NCBI GenBank assembly: GCA_030065975.1 | Contig: JASJCN010000022.1 | Location: 1 to 48,540 of the forward strand | DNA length: 48,540 nucleotides | Origin: Myxococcota bacterium | Lineage (GTDB): Bacteria > Myxococcota_A > UBA9160 > UBA6930 | Reading direction: 5' to 3' | In this document: positions 35,315 to 46,091 of the stretch, in pieces | How positions within the stretch are numbered: the first letter of the stretch is position 1 | Layout: each line of letters starts with the position of its first letter | Notes under the pieces: model-generated | Told to the model about the DNA's origin: nothing | What the model saw: only the letters and a program-made list of their open reading frames with translations | The model's database searches: none | Position numbers and translations under genes: made by a program

Positions 35315-38164
35315 TCAGGGCCGCAGGATCCCGGGGGGAAGCGGGTCCTGGCCCCAGCCGTCCTCACCCCGGGCCGGCCGCTCGCCCGTGAGATGCTCGA
35401 AGATCGCCATCGGGACGGACCCGTTCACGGCGCTGCGCATCGGGGCGACCCGATCGCGCCGCTCGAGGGGCCGACCCCAGAGCGCCACGAAGGCGTTCTT
35501 CTCATGGAACGACTCGCCGGCGTGGCGTCCGGGGACGATCGAGTTGTATCCGACCCCAGCGCGCGGGAAGAGGTTGATCGTGCCGGCACGGTCGGAGTCG
35601 TAGAGGTGGGCGAGCTGCACCACCGCGTCGGGCCGGGGGGTGTAGGAGGTGAGCCGCCGCCATTCGCCCGCATTGCACCAGCTCGCAGGGTCGGCGGGAT
35701 CCACGTCCATGCAGCGGGCCCGAAGCCGGGCGTGATCCGCGCGCTCGGCCTCGCCGAGGCGCTCGTACGGCGTCTCGACGGCCGTGTCGAGCAGGTCCAC
35801 TCCCTCGAACGCGTACCGGATCCGCTGTCCGCGGCGCTCGACGTGCCCCCGCCCCCGCACGCCACCGCGGGTGCCCACGACGAGGACGCTCCCGCCTTCG
35901 GGTGAGCACGCCTCCTCGCGCACCGCGAGATAGTCGAGGGAGTCGGCGAGGCGAGCGGCCGTCTCCTCGATGACGTCGATGGCGGGCGCGTCGGGCCGTG
36001 CGAGCGGGCGTACCGCGCGCAGCTCGTGGGCGACGGGCTGGCGCGTGAAGCCCTCGTCCTGGTCGACGAACAGGTCGAACATCAGGTTCCCCCCCGCGGT
36101 CGAGGCCACCACGACGTCGATGCCCTTCATCGTCGGCGGGTCGAAGGGATTCGTGAGCTTCGGGCCCTCGCCCTCGTCCGACGAGATCTTCACGACGCGA
36201 AAGTCGACGCCCTCCTCGCGCAGGGCGTCGAAGATCTCCGCCTCCGGGTCGACCAGGTGAAAGACCGGGCCGAGCCCGTGGTCTCCCGACATGCCGAAGA
36301 CGGTCCGTTCCATGACGCCGGCTGTCGCGTAGGCCGCCTGCACCCGTCCCAGCCAGTAGTCGAGCCGGTTGAGCTCGCCCGTGGGCGCCAGGATCGCGTC
36401 GGCGAAGGGCCCCTCGAAGTGGGCGAAGTGGTCGGGCCAGGGGTTGTAGTAGGTGAGCAGCTCGGGGATCGTGCGCTGCTCGAGCTCCGCGATCTCGGCG
36501 ATCCACTGGCGGGCGAGCGCGCGGTCCTGGTCGTCGGCGAGGCGCTGCCAGAAGCGCCACCACGGGCGGCTCGCGCCGAGGAAGCGCCGCTTCTCCTGCA
36601 AGCGCTCGCGCAGCTCGCGCAGGCGCAGCTCGGTCTCGGCGCGGCGCTCGAGCTCGGCCGCACACAGGCGGTCGCCGATGTCGCGAAGCTTCTCGCCGAG
36701 CCCCAGGTTGAACAGCGCGTCGATCCCGTAGTGGGCAGCCTCTTCGTACTGGGCAGTGCAGCTCATGCTCCCGAGCTGGGGCAGCCGGTCGAAGAGCGTG
36801 CGCATGCCGGCCTGCTTCGTCAGCGAGACGAGATCGACGGCGTCGCTCCCGAAGAAGTAGTAGGCGCGCCCGCGCTGCTCGCCCTGCCTCGTGAAGCCCC
36901 GCTCCACGAAGTGGAAGTTCGGCAGGCCGGTTCCACCCGAGCCGGCCACGGGCGCTCCGGTGAGCGCGATCGGGATGTTGCGCACGCTGATCGTCGGCGT
37001 CGTCGCGACGCCGACCGGCACCCAGTGCGCGTGGACGTTCCGGCGCAGGCCGCGGAAGAAGGGCAGGTAGGCGGGGTGGCGGAAGCCTTCGCCGGCCATG
37101 GACCGAAGGAAGTCGATCCGTTGCGCCGGAGCCGCGCGAAGCGAACGAGCCGCGGGCGCCTCGCCCCCGGCCCGGGAATGCTCGGCGCGGACCTCGCTCA
37201 GGAAGACGGAGTCGGCGGAGCCGTCCGAAAGCGCCGCCAGCAGGGCGCCCTGGAGCCCGTCCACGACGACCACCACCCCGTGAGGCCGGGTCTGCGCGCG
37301 CTCCAGCCAGGCCCAGAGGTCTCCTCCCCCGGGCCGCTCGAGCTCGGCCAGCAAGAAGCCCCGCAGCTGGCGGGCGCGGAACGCCCGCGCCGCGAAGAAG
37401 CGGTAGTTGCGACACACGGTCTGGTCGATGAACTGGATGAGGGCCGCGGTGGCGGCCTCGAGCCGCGCGGGATCCTCCAGCAGTCCGCCGAGCGCGCCAC
37501 CGATCTCGGACTCCGTCCCGAGCCGCTCGCGCAGCAGCTCGAGCAGCGCGCGAACCGAGGGCGTGGCGGCGCGGGTCGCCGGACGCAAGCCGCCCTCGAG
37601 GGTCCGCGCCTCGCAGGCGAGTCGCTCCTCGACGTGCTCGGCAAAGGCCTGCTCGCGCAGATACAGCACGTCGTAGAAGGCGACGAGCTGTCGCACGAGC
37701 TCCGGCTCGAGTGCGGGCATCCCTTCTCCGGAGTCGCCCGCCTCGCCGGGCTCCCAGCGGAAGAGCGCGTGCTCCATGCCGGGGATCGCGTCTCCCGGCC
37801 CGAAGGCCGCCCGCACGTGGTCGTCGAAGGTCTCGGCGCTCGGGCCCTCGGGCGGCTGGTAGACGTCGCGCAGGAACAGCAGGAAGGGCACCAGCTCGTC
37901 GACGAAGTCGTCGGCGTCGAGGCGCGCCCGGACCCGCTGCTCGAGCTCGGGAGGCAGGTCGAGCTCCCGCACGAATCCATCGAGCTTGCTGCGCGCGTAC
38001 AACGAGACGGCGAGCTCCACCGGGACGCGCTTCAGCCACTCGCCCGCGTCGTAGATCTGGGAGAGCCGCAGCTCGACCGCGCTCTGGATGGGGCGGGTCG
38101 CGTCGCCGCAGCCGAGCGTCGCGAGGCAGACGACGGGCAGGACCCAGCGGCAGAGGCCAACCAT
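35315..38164 (-). CDS. Large lipoprotein, alkaline-phosphatase-superfamily-like (function unknown)
   Basis: Lipobox [24 protein letters not shown] and [12 protein letters not shown] metal-site-like motifs; HFAHFEGPF; 949 aa ORF. Confidence 0.55.
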   Translation of the reverse strand: MVGLCRWVLPVVCLATLGCGDATRPIQSAVELRLSQIYDAGEWLKRVPVELAVSLYARSKLDGFVRELDLPPELEQRVRARLDADDFVDELVPFLLFLRDVYQPPEGPSAETFDDHVRAAFGPGDAIPGMEHALFRWEPGEAGDSGEGMPALEPELVRQLVAFYDVLYLREQAFAEHVEERLACEARTLEGGLRPATRAATPSVRALLELLRERLGTESEIGGALGGLLEDPARLEAATAALIQFIDQTVCRNYRFFAARAFRARQLRGFLLAELERPGGGDLWAWLERAQTRPHGVVVVVDGLQGALLAALSDGSADSVFLSEVRAEHSRAGGEAPAARSLRAAPAQRIDFLRSMAGEGFRHPAYLPFFRGLRRNVHAHWVPVGVATTPTISVRNIPIALTGAPVAGSGGTGLPNFHFVERGFTRQGEQRGRAYYFFGSDAVDLVSLTKQAGMRTLFDRLPQLGSMSCTAQYEEAAHYGIDALFNLGLGEKLRDIGDRLCAAELERRAETELRLRELRERLQEKRRFLGASRPWWRFWQRLADDQDRALARQWIAEIAELEQRTIPELLTYYNPWPDHFAHFEGPFADAILAPTGELNRLDYWLGRVQAAYATAGVMERTVFGMSGDHGLGPVFHLVDPEAEIFDALREEGVDFRVVKISSDEGEGPKLTNPFDPPTMKGIDVVVASTAGGNLMFDLFVDQDEGFTRQPVAHELRAVRPLARPDAPAIDVIEETAARLADSLDYLAVREEACSPEGGSVLVVGTRGGVRGRGHVERRGQRIRYAFEGVDLLDTAVETPYERLGEAERADHARLRARCMDVDPADPASWCNAGEWRRLTSYTPRPDAVVQLAHLYDSDRAGTINLFPRAGVGYNSIVPGRHAGESFHEKNAFVALWGRPLERRDRVAPMRSAVNGSVPMAIFEHLTGERPARGEDGWGQDPLPPGILRP

Positions 38165-38218
38165 CGCGACACACCCTAGCGGACACGCACCCGGCGGAGA
38201 GCGCCGACGCGCTCGAGG

Positions 38219-39073
38219 TCAGCCGAGCTTCGAGGCCAGACGGCGCAGCGCCCGCTGGACCGGGTAACGCTCGGGATCGGCATCCCGAACCTCGGACAGC
38301 CGGGCGATCCCCGCCTGGATGGCCGTCTGCACCTCGCCGCGCAGCGCGAAGCACGCGGCGCGGTCCTGGTGGAGCCCCGCGAAGCGCGTGGTGTCGATGG
38401 GTGCCGAGAAGTCGAAGTACTGCCGCTGGAGCCGCGGAAGGCCCGCCGGGCCGGTGCCCCGAGCCAGGGGCGGGATGATCTCGCCGTGACGGAACCAGGG
38501 CTGATCGGAGATCCCGAGTGCATCGGCCAGCTTGCCCAGAGGAGAGTGGAGGATCTCGTCCGCGTCGAGAAGGATCTCGAACATGTCCTCGACGCCCACC
38601 GATGCGAAGGGGACGATGGGCACGCCGTGCTCGATGGCGAGGCTGGCGAAGCCGATGCGCTCCTTCCAGACGAGCTTGTACTTCTCGCCCTTGTGCTTCA
38701 TCACCTCGCGTCCACCGCCCGGGAACACCAGCACCGCCTCTCCGTCGGCGAAGAGCCGGCGGCAGTTGTCGCGGGTTCCGCGCACGGCGCCGATTCGCGT
38801 CAGCAGCTCGCGCCAGACGGGCAGCTCGAAGTGGTTGTGATCGCCGAGCCCCCGGACCACGCGCCCGGTCTGCTCGTAGATCTCGAGACCCAGCATCGGG
38901 ATGTCGATCAGCCCGTAGATGGTGTGGTTGCCCGCGAGCAGGACCGCGCCCTCGCGAGGCACGTGCTCGAGCCCGAACGAGACCGGGCTCAAGAGCCGCT
39001 TGAAGGGAGCCAGCGCCCGGTCGAGATCGGCGATGAGCTCGGGATGGAAGCCGGTGTCGTCTGCCTGGGTCAT
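38219..39073 (-). CDS. Lysophospholipid/glycerol acyltransferase (PlsC-like)
   Basis: GAVLLAGNHTIYGLIDIPMLG (H-X4-D-like), FPGGGREVMKHKGEKYKLVWKERIGFASLAIEHGVPIVPFASVGVED. Confidence 0.8.
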   Translation of the reverse strand: MTQADDTGFHPELIADLDRALAPFKRLLSPVSFGLEHVPREGAVLLAGNHTIYGLIDIPMLGLEIYEQTGRVVRGLGDHNHFELPVWRELLTRIGAVRGTRDNCRRLFADGEAVLVFPGGGREVMKHKGEKYKLVWKERIGFASLAIEHGVPIVPFASVGVEDMFEILLDADEILHSPLGKLADALGISDQPWFRHGEIIPPLARGTGPAGLPRLQRQYFDFSAPIDTTRFAGLHQDRAACFALRGEVQTAIQAGIARLSEVRDADPERYPVQRALRRLASKLG

Positions 39074-39221
39074 CGCGAGCCTCGGTGGAGGGACGCCCCG
39101 CTGCGATCGGGGCGACCGGGGCGCCCGGGGCACCACCGGCGATTCTACAGCAGCTCGAGGCGGCGGATCCCGCGAGAAGCGGATGCACGCGGCCCCGCGT
39201 TCCAGGCGGCGGCCGTGGGAC

Positions 39222-39911
39222 TCACCCCGGCCCGCGAACCGCGCGTCGGATGCCCGACTGAAGCTGCCGCGCCCATCTCGAGATGGGGCTCGGGCGTCCA
39301 TCGGCTCCGAGCCAGCCGCGGTAGGGCCCATGGAGCAGGACCAGCAGCAGGGCTCCGAAGAGAGGGGCGAAGGGATCGAATCCCAGGTAGCCCCCGTGCA
39401 GGAGGATGAAGACCGGCGCGTTGACGACGCAGAGCCAGCCCAGCAGCACCCCCAGGTCCCAGCCCCGCCTCGGGTCGCGTCGCACGGTTCCCCCAGCCGA
39501 CAGGATCGCCAGGGCCATGAAGACCCACCCGAAGAGGACCCCGTGGACCACCTCCCCTGCCACGCGGCCGTTGTGGTAGTGGCCCGGCATGGTGCAACGC
39601 ACGACGCTCACGAGTCCATAGAGAAAGGCGAGCAGGTACTGGACGAGCGCCAGGCCGCGCAGGCCGAGGGGGATGCCCGGATCGAGCAGCCAATGGCGAG
39701 GCGCCCGGGGCTCTGCGCCGCGCCGCAGGAGCCACACCAGCAGCCACACTCCGATCCACACCGCAGCGAACGCCGCGAGTAGCAGCAGGGCGAGGGCGCG
39801 CATGCCTTCCAGACCACCCGACAACCCGGCCGCCTGGGCGGGTGTGGCCACGAGGGCCACTGCAGCGGCAAGAAGCCCGAGCGGCCCCGAATGGCTCGTT
39901 CCTCTGGTCAC
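39222..39911 (-). CDS. Multi-pass membrane hypothetical protein
   Basis: Several hydrophobic segments, e.g. MRALALLLLAAFAAVWIGVWLLVWLL and GLALVQYLLAFLYGLVSVV. Confidence 0.5.
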   Translation of the reverse strand: MTRGTSHSGPLGLLAAAVALVATPAQAAGLSGGLEGMRALALLLLAAFAAVWIGVWLLVWLLRRGAEPRAPRHWLLDPGIPLGLRGLALVQYLLAFLYGLVSVVRCTMPGHYHNGRVAGEVVHGVLFGWVFMALAILSAGGTVRRDPRRGWDLGVLLGWLCVVNAPVFILLHGGYLGFDPFAPLFGALLLVLLHGPYRGWLGADGRPSPISRWARQLQSGIRRAVRGPG

Positions 39912-40035
39912 GCGCTCTCGCCCTCCCCGGGTCTCATCGGCAAGCGCTCGTGGGAGATGAGAAGACGGCCCGCCCGCCGCACGCTGCGAAACGGGACGTG
40001 GCTCTGCTAAATCGTGCCGCAGAGGAGGGTCGATC

Positions 40036-40764
40036 GTGGTCGAGGAGCGGACGCTGGACCTGGATGTGGGGGCCGAGACCGGGAAGCAGGGGAAGAAGCC
40101 CTACACACGGGTGATGGTGGCGAGCGCCTACGGCTTCACGCGGGATGGAGGGGGACCCACCTTGATGCCGCCCTGCTCGAGCGTCGCCGACTTCGACCGC
40201 GAGATCGATCGGCTCGAGGGAGAGCTCGTCGAGCTCCGCGAGCGGGGACGCGCGGAGCTCGAGGGCCGGCCGCCCGAGCTCGCGGAGCCCGCTGCGGGCA
40301 CGCCCGCGACCTCCGAGCCCGCGGCGCGACTCGACACGGACCTGCGCGTCGGGGACGTCATGACCCGCGACGTCAAGACCCTGGGCCGCAACGATCGCCT
40401 GTCGCTCGCCGACGAGCTGATGAAGATGGGGCGCTTCCGACACGTCGTGGTGCTCGACGAGGACGACGAGGTCGCCGGCGTAGTGAGCCAGCGCGACATC
40501 TTCTACGGCGCCCTCGCCTGGAGCCTGGGGCAGGGGCGCACGGCCCACGAGCGCACCCTCGAGTCCACCGCGGTCAAGGACGTGATGCGCACCGACGTGG
40601 TCAGCATCGGGCCGGAGGCCCCGCTCCCGGGGGCCGCCGCCGTGATGATGGAGCACAAGCTCGGCTGCCTGCCGGTCCTCGAGGGCTCGCGTCTCGTTGG
40701 GATCCTGACCGAGGGCGACTTCCTCGCGCTGCTCACCGGCAAGCGGCGACCCGAATCGGATTGA
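40036..40764 (+). CDS. CBS-domain-pair protein
   Basis: LRVGDVMTRDVKTLGRNDRLSLADELMKMGRFRHVVVLDEDDEVAGVVSQRDIF...VKDVMRTDVVSIGPEAPLPGAAAVMMEHKLGCLPVLEGSRLVGILTEGDFL. Confidence 0.9.
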   Translation: MVEERTLDLDVGAETGKQGKKPYTRVMVASAYGFTRDGGGPTLMPPCSSVADFDREIDRLEGELVELRERGRAELEGRPPELAEPAAGTPATSEPAARLDTDLRVGDVMTRDVKTLGRNDRLSLADELMKMGRFRHVVVLDEDDEVAGVVSQRDIFYGALAWSLGQGRTAHERTLESTAVKDVMRTDVVSIGPEAPLPGAAAVMMEHKLGCLPVLEGSRLVGILTEGDFLALLTGKRRPESD

Positions 40765-40775
40765 CCCCCGCGCCG

Positions 40776-41213
40776 CTACCAGGGGGTGCAGTCGAAGCCG
40801 ATGAAGGTCTTTTCGTTGCGGGGGCTGCACCAGAAGCCGCGCGGCGAGGGCTTTCGGATGCGTACGAGGCGATAGCCCGCCGGCTTGGCCAGGTAGCTCA
40901 GGTCGAAGGGGTTCCCCATCGCCACGCCGTAGTCGCAATGGAGCTGTCCGCTCTGGCCCGACGCCTTCAACAGCGGCAGGTTCGCGAACAGGTAGCCGTA
41001 GGGCTGGGTCTCCTGGCTCCACCCGGACGGCGCCTCCCAGTCCTGCAGCGGCAAGGTGTAGAGCTCGCTCGTCACGTGGTGGGGGCAGGCCATGGAGAAG
41101 GGCTGGGGCGGTGCCGCAATGGCCGGCCCCGTCGCGAGCGCGATGCCCACGCCGAGCAGCCAGGCGGCGGCCTTCCGGCTCTTCCATCGAAGGATGGTCC
41201 GGTTCCGATGCAT
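40776..41213 (-). CDS. Small secreted hypothetical protein
   Basis: Signal peptide SRKAAAWLLGVGIALATGPAIAAPP; conserved-looking Cys residues. Confidence 0.5.
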   Translation of the reverse strand: MHRNRTILRWKSRKAAAWLLGVGIALATGPAIAAPPQPFSMACPHHVTSELYTLPLQDWEAPSGWSQETQPYGYLFANLPLLKASGQSGQLHCDYGVAMGNPFDLSYLAKPAGYRLVRIRKPSPRGFWCSPRNEKTFIGFDCTPW

Positions 41214-41373
41214 GCCGAGATCCTCCTCGGCTGCATGGATAGGTCCTCCGGGCGACGCGCGGTGTCACCACGAAAGGGGACTCAGGCGCGACGGGCTCCG
41301 CGCGCAGCCAGGCAAACGAGTCCCGCGAGGGCCGGGTGGCGCGGATGTGGCGGTTCCGGCTTCCGCAGCCCCT

Positions 41374-42474
41374 TCAGGCGCCGGGCTCCCACAGCGACAG
41401 GACGTGGCCGTGTCGGGGCTCGGTGCGGCCGGCCAGGGTGTCGTCGTAGACCCGCGCGACCGCAGCGCGGCCGGCTTCGCGCCGCACCTCGAGCCAGCTC
41501 TCGCTGAAGCTCCGGAACCCGCTCCAGGCGTCCGCGATGCGGCGCTGCAGCTCCTTCGGGCCCCACTCGGCCGAGCGCTTCTGGATCTGGGCGGGCGCGA
41601 AGAAGAATTCCGGATTCGGGCCGGGCAGGCCTTCGTCGTCGCCGGACTGCGTGGCCTCCCAGTGGGTGCCGCCGATCGAGCAGGAGTGCTTCAGCTGGCT
41701 CCCGAAGTGCTCGTGCACGGCGCGTCGCACGGCGGGGTTTCCCGCCATGTCGGCGAACACCACCGGGCCCGAGGCGTCGAGGTCGCCCACCTCGTCGTAG
41801 GTTCGCACCTCGTCGTAGCAGCCGAGGGAACGCACGAAGCCCTCATTGCGTGCCGACGTGAGACCGACCGCGCGCGCGCGTCCGCCGGTCGAGACGCAGT
41901 GGCCGAGGGCGATGGACGTCTTGCTGGAGGCGCTGGAGATCACGACCGCCTGCTCACCGAAGCCGCGATCGCCGATGAAGTCGTCGGCGAGGAACGACGT
42001 CATGAACAGGCCGCGCATCAGCATCAGCGCGTCTTCGTGCTCGGGCTGGTGGAGGGCATCGCCCTCGGTGGGGCTGTAGGTGTTGTAGGTCGGCGCGATG
42101 CCCTCGCGGTGGGCGGCGGCGTCCACGATCCCGCTCTCCTCGACCGAGCCCGGCCGGATCACGAGGTAGCGCGACATCGGGTAGAAGCCGAAGCAGCGGG
42201 TGCCGACGGCCACGTCGGCGTGGCGGGACTCGACGACGTCGGCGTATCCCATGACGGGCAGACGTCCCCAGCCGGCCGGTGCGGGGAAGAAGCGCCAGTA
42301 GCCGATCATGTCGCCCACCACCGCGTAGGTGATGTTGTTCGCCGTGAAGGCGAAGCGATCGACCCGGAAGAGCACCTGGCCCTCGCGGATCTCGGGCGCC
42401 TCGGCTTCGTCGAAGCGGTGCTGCTTCCAGTCGCTGCGGTTCACCAGGAAGTCGAGTCCGTCGGGATGGGCCAT
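41374..42474 (-). CDS. DUF2855 family protein (MDR-like)
   Basis: GQVLFRVDRFAFTANNITYAVVGDMIGYWRFFPAPAGWGRLPVMGYADVVES...VISSASSKTSIALGHCV. Confidence 0.8.
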   Translation of the reverse strand: MAHPDGLDFLVNRSDWKQHRFDEAEAPEIREGQVLFRVDRFAFTANNITYAVVGDMIGYWRFFPAPAGWGRLPVMGYADVVESRHADVAVGTRCFGFYPMSRYLVIRPGSVEESGIVDAAAHREGIAPTYNTYSPTEGDALHQPEHEDALMLMRGLFMTSFLADDFIGDRGFGEQAVVISSASSKTSIALGHCVSTGGRARAVGLTSARNEGFVRSLGCYDEVRTYDEVGDLDASGPVVFADMAGNPAVRRAVHEHFGSQLKHSCSIGGTHWEATQSGDDEGLPGPNPEFFFAPAQIQKRSAEWGPKELQRRIADAWSGFRSFSESWLEVRREAGRAAVARVYDDTLAGRTEPRHGHVLSLWEPGA

Positions 42475-42564
42475 GAGGTCTCCTGGTCGGGATGCGAGAC
42501 AGCGAGGTTGATTTCGACACAGGCTATGCCAATTTATCGCGACCGCAACGCCGGAGGGAAGCCC

Positions 42565-44223
42565 ATGAACGGGACCCGTGTCGGAGCCATCGTCGCCACC
42601 CTGTGCGTGCTGGGCGGCCTCGCCTACGTCTATCGCGCGGAGATCGTCCTCTCGCTGGCCTCCGTCGCGATGGACCGGCGCCTGGACATCGGCCCCACTC
42701 GGGAGGTGCCCTGGTCGACCGGGCCGGATCCGCGCGGCCGCGCCGAGGGCGAGCGCCCTCCGAACGTCGTGCTGATCCTGGCCGACGACCTCGGCTGGAA
42801 CGACCTGACCTTCGCCGGCGGCGGAGTCGCCGGCGGCAGCGTCCCCACCCCGAACATCGACTCGATCGCGGCCGAGGGAGCGACGTTCACGAACGGCTAC
42901 GCGGCCAACGGGACCTGCGCACCGTCGCGCGCCGCCCTCATGTCCGGCCGCTACGGGACGCGCTTCGGCTTCGAGTTCACGCCGACACCGCCGGGCATGA
43001 TGCAGCTGATTCCCATCGTGGCGGGAACCACCGGGGGCCGGCTGCGCGAGTCGCTGCCCGCCGAGGATGCCGAGCCCGTCCCCTACGAGGAGATGGGCAT
43101 GCCCGCCTCGGAGATCAGCCTGGCCGAGCTGCTCGCCGAAGAGGACTACCACTCGGTGCACATCGGCAAGTGGCACCTCGGGACGGCGAACGGCATGGCG
43201 CCGCACGATCAGGGCTTCGACGAGAGCCTGCTCATGGCGAGCGGCCTCTACCAGACCGAGGACCACCCGGACGTCGTCAATGCCAAGGTGGAGTTCGATC
43301 CGATCGACCGCTTCCTCTGGGCCGCGATGCGCTTCGCGGCGTCCTTCAACGGCGGGCCCCTCTTTCAGCCCGGCGGCTACCTCACCGACTGGTACACCGA
43401 GCAGGCCGTCCAGGTGATCGACGCGAACCGGGAGCGCCCGTTCTTTCTCTACCTCGCCCACTGGGCGCCCCACACCCCGCTCCAGGCGACGCGCGAGGAC
43501 TACGAGGCGCTGTCGCACATCGAGCTGCACCGGGAGCGCGTCTACGCCGCGATGATCCGCAGCCTCGACCGCGGCGTCGGCGAAGTGCTGCGCGCGCTCG
43601 AGCGCAATGGCCTCACGGAGAACACGATCGTCCTGTTCACCTCCGACAACGGAGGCGCGGGCTACATCGGCCTGCCCGACGTGAATCACCCGTTCCGGGG
43701 CTGGAAGATCACGTTCTTCGAAGGCGGAGTCCACGTCCCCTACTTCGTGAAGTGGCCGTCCCGGATCCCGGCCGGCACGAAGGTCGACGCGCCGGTGCAC
43801 CACTTCGACATGTACGCCACGGCAGCCGCTGCGGCCGGCGCTCCGCTTCCCGACGACCGGAAGATCGACGGCGTCGATCTCGTCCCCTTCATCCGGGGCG
43901 AAGCGGAGGGGGTGCCTCACGACGCCCTCTTCTGGCGAAGCGGCGCGTCGCGCTCCGCCCTCGTCGGCGGCTGGAAGCTCAACGTGAGCGACCCGCCCGG
44001 GCGCACCTGGCTGATCGACCTCGAGAACGACCCCACCGAGCAGCGCGACCTCTCCGCCGAGCGGCCCGAGAAGCTCGCGGAGCTGATGGCCGCCCTCGCC
44101 GCTCACGACGCCGAGCAGGCGGCTCCCGCCTGGCCGAGCCAGGCCACGTTCCCGGTCAACATCGACAAGGACCTGAGCCGGCCCGATGCGCCGGACGACG
44201 AGTACATCTACTGGTCGAACTAG
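42565..44223 (+). CDS. Arylsulfatase-type sulfatase with formylglycine motif
   Basis: PNVVLILADDLGWNDLTFAGGG; CAPSRAALMSGRYGTRFG (C-x-P-S-R); VHIGKWHLG; FTSDNGGAGYIG. Confidence 0.93.
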   Translation: MNGTRVGAIVATLCVLGGLAYVYRAEIVLSLASVAMDRRLDIGPTREVPWSTGPDPRGRAEGERPPNVVLILADDLGWNDLTFAGGGVAGGSVPTPNIDSIAAEGATFTNGYAANGTCAPSRAALMSGRYGTRFGFEFTPTPPGMMQLIPIVAGTTGGRLRESLPAEDAEPVPYEEMGMPASEISLAELLAEEDYHSVHIGKWHLGTANGMAPHDQGFDESLLMASGLYQTEDHPDVVNAKVEFDPIDRFLWAAMRFAASFNGGPLFQPGGYLTDWYTEQAVQVIDANRERPFFLYLAHWAPHTPLQATREDYEALSHIELHRERVYAAMIRSLDRGVGEVLRALERNGLTENTIVLFTSDNGGAGYIGLPDVNHPFRGWKITFFEGGVHVPYFVKWPSRIPAGTKVDAPVHHFDMYATAAAAAGAPLPDDRKIDGVDLVPFIRGEAEGVPHDALFWRSGASRSALVGGWKLNVSDPPGRTWLIDLENDPTEQRDLSAERPEKLAELMAALAAHDAEQAAPAWPSQATFPVNIDKDLSRPDAPDDEYIYWSN

Positions 44224-44287
44224 GCCGGAGTGGGCTCGGCAGTCCGGGGCGCAGGGTCGGCGCCCGGAGCCGGGTGGCTTGCTCGAG

Positions 44288-45037
44288 CTAGCGACCGGCC
44301 TCGCCGAGCAGGATGCGGTCGACGAACTTCGTGACGAGGTGGTTCGACTCCGGCGTCTCGCGCGCGGCGTCGAGCACCCGCTTCAGGTGGGCGTCGTCCT
44401 CCGTGTAGGCGTCCTTGAAGTGGGTGAGCCGCTCGATCAGCGTATCGCGGTCCACCTCGGGGTGGAACTGGAACGCCCAGAACGGCTCGTCGGCGACGCG
44501 GAACACGTGACAGCACGCGTCCGTGTTCGCGAGCTCGACGCAGCCTGAGGGCACCTCCAGGGAGCGCTCGCGGTGCACCGATACGGCCAGGAAGCCGTCC
44601 GGTGCATCGTGCAGGATCGGATCGCTCCTCGCTGCTTCGGTGAGGCGGATCGGAATCGTCCCCATCTCGAAGTCGCGCTCGTCTCGCTGCAGTCGGCCTC
44701 CGAACGCGACGACGGCAAGCTGGAAGCCGAAGCACGACGCGAAGACCGGCTGCCCCGCGTCCCGGGCGTGGCGGATCAGCTCGAAGGCGGCCGGGACGAA
44801 GTCGTAGACCTCGGGCTCGAGGACGCTGGCCTCGCTCGCGCCCCCCACGAAGAGGGCGTCGTAGCCATCTGCCGCGCTGGCGGGAAAGCGCCGCTCGTCG
44901 AACGCGTTCAGCACGTCGATCTGCCCGGGCTCGAGGCCCGCCTGGCGAGCGAAGCTCAGGTGCTCCTCGCGCCGGACCTTCGGCGCATCCCGGATCTGGA
45001 GCAGGAGGACCCGAAGGGCGGAGCGTGACCTGCTCAC
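44288..45037 (-). CDS. Class I glutamine amidotransferase-like protein
   Basis: LRVLLLQIRDAPKVRREEHLSFARQAGL...FASCFGFQLAVVAFGGRL...FWAFQFHPEVD; GTG start inferred. Confidence 0.8.
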   Translation of the reverse strand: MSRSRSALRVLLLQIRDAPKVRREEHLSFARQAGLEPGQIDVLNAFDERRFPASAADGYDALFVGGASEASVLEPEVYDFVPAAFELIRHARDAGQPVFASCFGFQLAVVAFGGRLQRDERDFEMGTIPIRLTEAARSDPILHDAPDGFLAVSVHRERSLEVPSGCVELANTDACCHVFRVADEPFWAFQFHPEVDRDTLIERLTHFKDAYTEDDAHLKRVLDAARETPESNHLVTKFVDRILLGEAGR

Positions 45038-45206
45038 GGGCGACCCGACCGGCTGCGCAATGTTCCTCCCCTCCCACGTCGGGCTGCGACCCCACGACCG
45101 GGATCGTGAGGGTACGCAAAGCCGCCCTGCAGGGGCACCGGCGATGTCGGCCAGACGACTTTCATGGCGAGCTTGCCAACGGAATGTGCGGACACAGGCT
45201 TGCCCC

Positions 45207-45905
45207 ATGCCCACGAACATCGGATCCCTCCTCGACCACCAGGCGCGCCGCTGGCAGCTCTCGCAGCCACGGCCGGCCGAGGTCCCGAGGCCCTGCATCG
45301 CCCTCTCGCGCCTGCCCTGGTCGCTCGGTGCCACGTTGGGGCGCGCGGTCGCGGAGCAGCTGGACTACGGCTTCTTCGACAAGGAGATCCTCGACCTGAT
45401 CGCCAGCGAGAAGGGCGTGACGCGCCGGCTCGTCGAGGGCGTGGACGAGAACGTCGTGACGGGAATCGAGAAGCTCGTGACCGACGCCTTCCACCTGCGG
45501 CTCTTCACCGAGAGCGAATACCTGCGCCACCTGGTGCGCGTCGTGACGTCGCTCGGCGCCCGCGGTGCCGCCGTGCTCGTCGGCCGTGGCGCACCGCACA
45601 TCCTGTCGGCGCGTCGCGCGCTTCGCGTGCTCGTCGTGGCCGGGCCCGAGAAACGCGCCGCGAACCTCGCCGAGGCCGAAGGGCTCTCCCTCGAAGACGC
45701 CCGAAAGCAGCTCGCGCAGATGGACGCGAAGCGGGCCGACTTCTCGAAGCGCCAGTTCGGCGTGCGGCAGGACGATCCGTGTCTCTACGACCTGGTGGTG
45801 AACACCGAGACGCTCGGCCTCGAGGCCGCCGGAGACCTGATCGTGCAGGCGCTCCGGCACCGGTTCCCCGACGCGGTGCCGGCCGGAGCGAGCGCGGGGA
45901 GCTAG
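45207..45905 (+). CDS. Cytidylate kinase-like family protein
   Basis: LGATLGRAVAEQLDYGFFDKEILDLIASEKGVTRRLVEGVDE...GAAVLVGRGAPHILSARRALRVLVVAGPEKRAANL. Confidence 0.75.
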   Translation: MPTNIGSLLDHQARRWQLSQPRPAEVPRPCIALSRLPWSLGATLGRAVAEQLDYGFFDKEILDLIASEKGVTRRLVEGVDENVVTGIEKLVTDAFHLRLFTESEYLRHLVRVVTSLGARGAAVLVGRGAPHILSARRALRVLVVAGPEKRAANLAEAEGLSLEDARKQLAQMDAKRADFSKRQFGVRQDDPCLYDLVVNTETLGLEAAGDLIVQALRHRFPDAVPAGASAGS

Positions 45906-46091
45906 CGCGAGGCACGAGCCGGGCAGAGGAGCGCCAGCGCACGCACCACTGTGGCCAATCGGAGCACGCGGGCCGACAGGCGGGCCCGCGAGGCCCCAGC
46001 CACGGGTCCGACCGGGACGAGCGCGCCCGGGATGGCGGCGCGCATCTTGCACTCATCTTGCACACCGGCCCGTCGGGTCGTAGGGAGGGTC

